Below, piece by piece: positions 63,442 through 64,000 of a DNA stretch of 64,000 nucleotides. The stretch is from positions 124,001 through 188,000 of the forward strand of contig NZ_QPLJ01000001.1 in assembly GCF_003340555.1 (NCBI RefSeq), in the 5' to 3' direction. The position numbers and the translations under genes were made by a program. Within the stretch, counting starts at the first letter, position 1. Every line of letters starts with the position of its first letter. The notes beneath the pieces are model-generated. The model worked only from the letters and a program-made list of their open reading frames with translations. It did not search any database and was not told the DNA's origin. This stretch comes from Jannaschia formosa (GTDB lineage Bacteria > Pseudomonadota > Alphaproteobacteria > Rhodobacterales > Rhodobacteraceae).

Positions 63442-63903
63442 ATGCTCCGCCTCGCCCTTCTGCTGACCTGTCTCGCCGCCCCCGCCGCCGCGCAGGCGGT
63501 GCAGGGCACCTGCCGCGACGGATCGCTCTGGTGGGCGAGCGACGGCAGCGCGGGCCTCGCCCCCTGCGAAAGCCCCGGCGAAGGCTTCTTCACCCTCACC
63601 TGCGCGGGCGGCGACACGACGATGCGCTTCGTCTCGCCCTACCCGGTCGCCGTGGGGCAGCGCGGCACCGCCGACCTGACCATCGACGGGCAGGACTGGC
63701 GGCTGGAGGGCACGGGCGAGGACGACGCGGCCACGGGTCTGCGCATCCTCTCCGACATCGCGGTGCCCGCCACGGTGCTCGACGCGCTGGCCTCGGGCAG
63801 CAGCGCCCGCCTCGACGGCCCGGCCGAGACCCGGCCCTTCCATCTCAGCGGCAGCGGCGCGGCCATCGCCGCCCTGCGCGACACCTGCGGAGACGCCGAA
63901 TGA
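63442..63903 (+). CDS. Exported protein of unknown function within the ABC operon
   Basis: The 153-residue product has a signal peptide ending APAAAQ. The mature part has four cysteines (TCRDG, PCESP, LTCAGG, DTCGD) that could make two disulfides in the periplasm, with a beta-rich pattern. No family recognised. GGAAAGGAC precedes the ATG, and its stop overlaps the permease start by 4 bp (ATGA), so it is translated with the transporter. An insertion of this kind between binding protein and permease is unusual. Confidence 0.75.
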   Translation: MLRLALLLTCLAAPAAAQAVQGTCRDGSLWWASDGSAGLAPCESPGEGFFTLTCAGGDTTMRFVSPYPVAVGQRGTADLTIDGQDWRLEGTGEDDAATGLRILSDIAVPATVLDALASGSSARLDGPAETRPFHLSGSGAAIAALRDTCGDAE

Positions 63904-64000
63904 CCACCCCCGCCCCCGTCGTCCCGGACACCCATCCGCCGGTCAGCGACACCCGCTCCTGGTATCGCCGCAACGAGATCCGCGTGACCCCCTGGCTCTT
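63900..64000 (+). CDS. ABC sugar permease, N-terminal fragment (window edge)
   Basis: Only 33 codons are visible, starting MTTPAPVVPDTHPPVSD and continuing RSWYRRNEIRVTPWL. This looks like the cytoplasmic tail of a MalF/UgpA-type permease just before its first helix. The ATG overlaps the stop of the preceding exported-protein gene. The assignment rests on position after the binding protein. Confidence 0.6.
   Translation, partial: MTTPAPVVPDTHPPVSDTRSWYRRNEIRVTPWL

Overview
This 64-kb window is GC-rich chromosomal DNA of an alphaproteobacterium, most likely a member of the Rhodobacterales (Rhodobacter/Roseobacter relatives). The pointers are gene content and order: a mraZ-rsmH-ftsL-ftsI-murE division cluster, a DUF1127 gene followed by CCUCCUCCC-loop small RNAs as in Rhodobacter sphaeroides, a protease with a VPLPA-type C-terminal anchor, and TRAP and UgpC-type transporters. 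No plasmid, phage, CRISPR or insertion-sequence genes were seen.

Layout. Bases 1-5095 (minus strand) carry the head of the division/cell-wall cluster; its upstream region (5096-5746) holds an inverted DnaA-box pair and a CtrA-like site. Next come mrp and an MFS exporter (minus), a DUF1127 (CcaF1-like) gene, and a two-unit array of ten CCTCC-loop hairpins plus a second, separately promoted small RNA (8263-9091). uvrD, a secreted COG4315-type protein, a ZIP-like permease, an anchored trypsin-like protease, pyruvate carboxylase, a pilin-like exported protein, tRNA-Gly and an RTX lipase follow. Histidine genes hisB-hisH-hisA-hisF-hisE occupy 20946-24996, with one opposite-strand gene and one small membrane gene inserted. 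From 25290 to 36463 are housekeeping and stress-type genes: CoA-binding protein, rlmB, tRNA-Tyr, AI-2E/YihY/DUF4112 membrane genes, an SDR, ptsP, rsgA, a FadR-type regulator and an OmpA lipoprotein. 36603-44757 is metabolic: a HotDog dehydratase, an aminotransferase next to a mercaptopyruvate sulfurtransferase, MOSC, rplY, SDRs and an oxidoreductase. An AT-richer MFS gene (44889-46181) looks acquired.

46429-64000 is a carbohydrate or organic-acid catabolic region. It encodes a GabD-type aldehyde dehydrogenase, an aldose epimerase, a sulfolactate-dehydrogenase-like 2-hydroxyacid dehydrogenase, a Gfo/Idh/MocA oxidoreductase, a fucose/arabinose-type isomerase, a LacD-type class I aldolase and a PfkB kinase. 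The last four are joined by 4-bp stop/start overlaps. A soluble chemoreceptor, a TRAP transporter, DeoR and IclR regulators and a sugar ABC transporter follow. This enzyme set is the one needed for an isomerase-kinase-aldolase route for a modified hexose. The best single hypothesis is sulfoquinovose breakdown (a sulfo-EMP2-like route), but this rests on gene content and remembered family similarity, not on a search.

Coding assignments come from reading the translations. Starts were set by ribosome-binding sites, overlaps and conserved N-termini. Because of the high GC content many long antisense open frames exist, and these were discarded.
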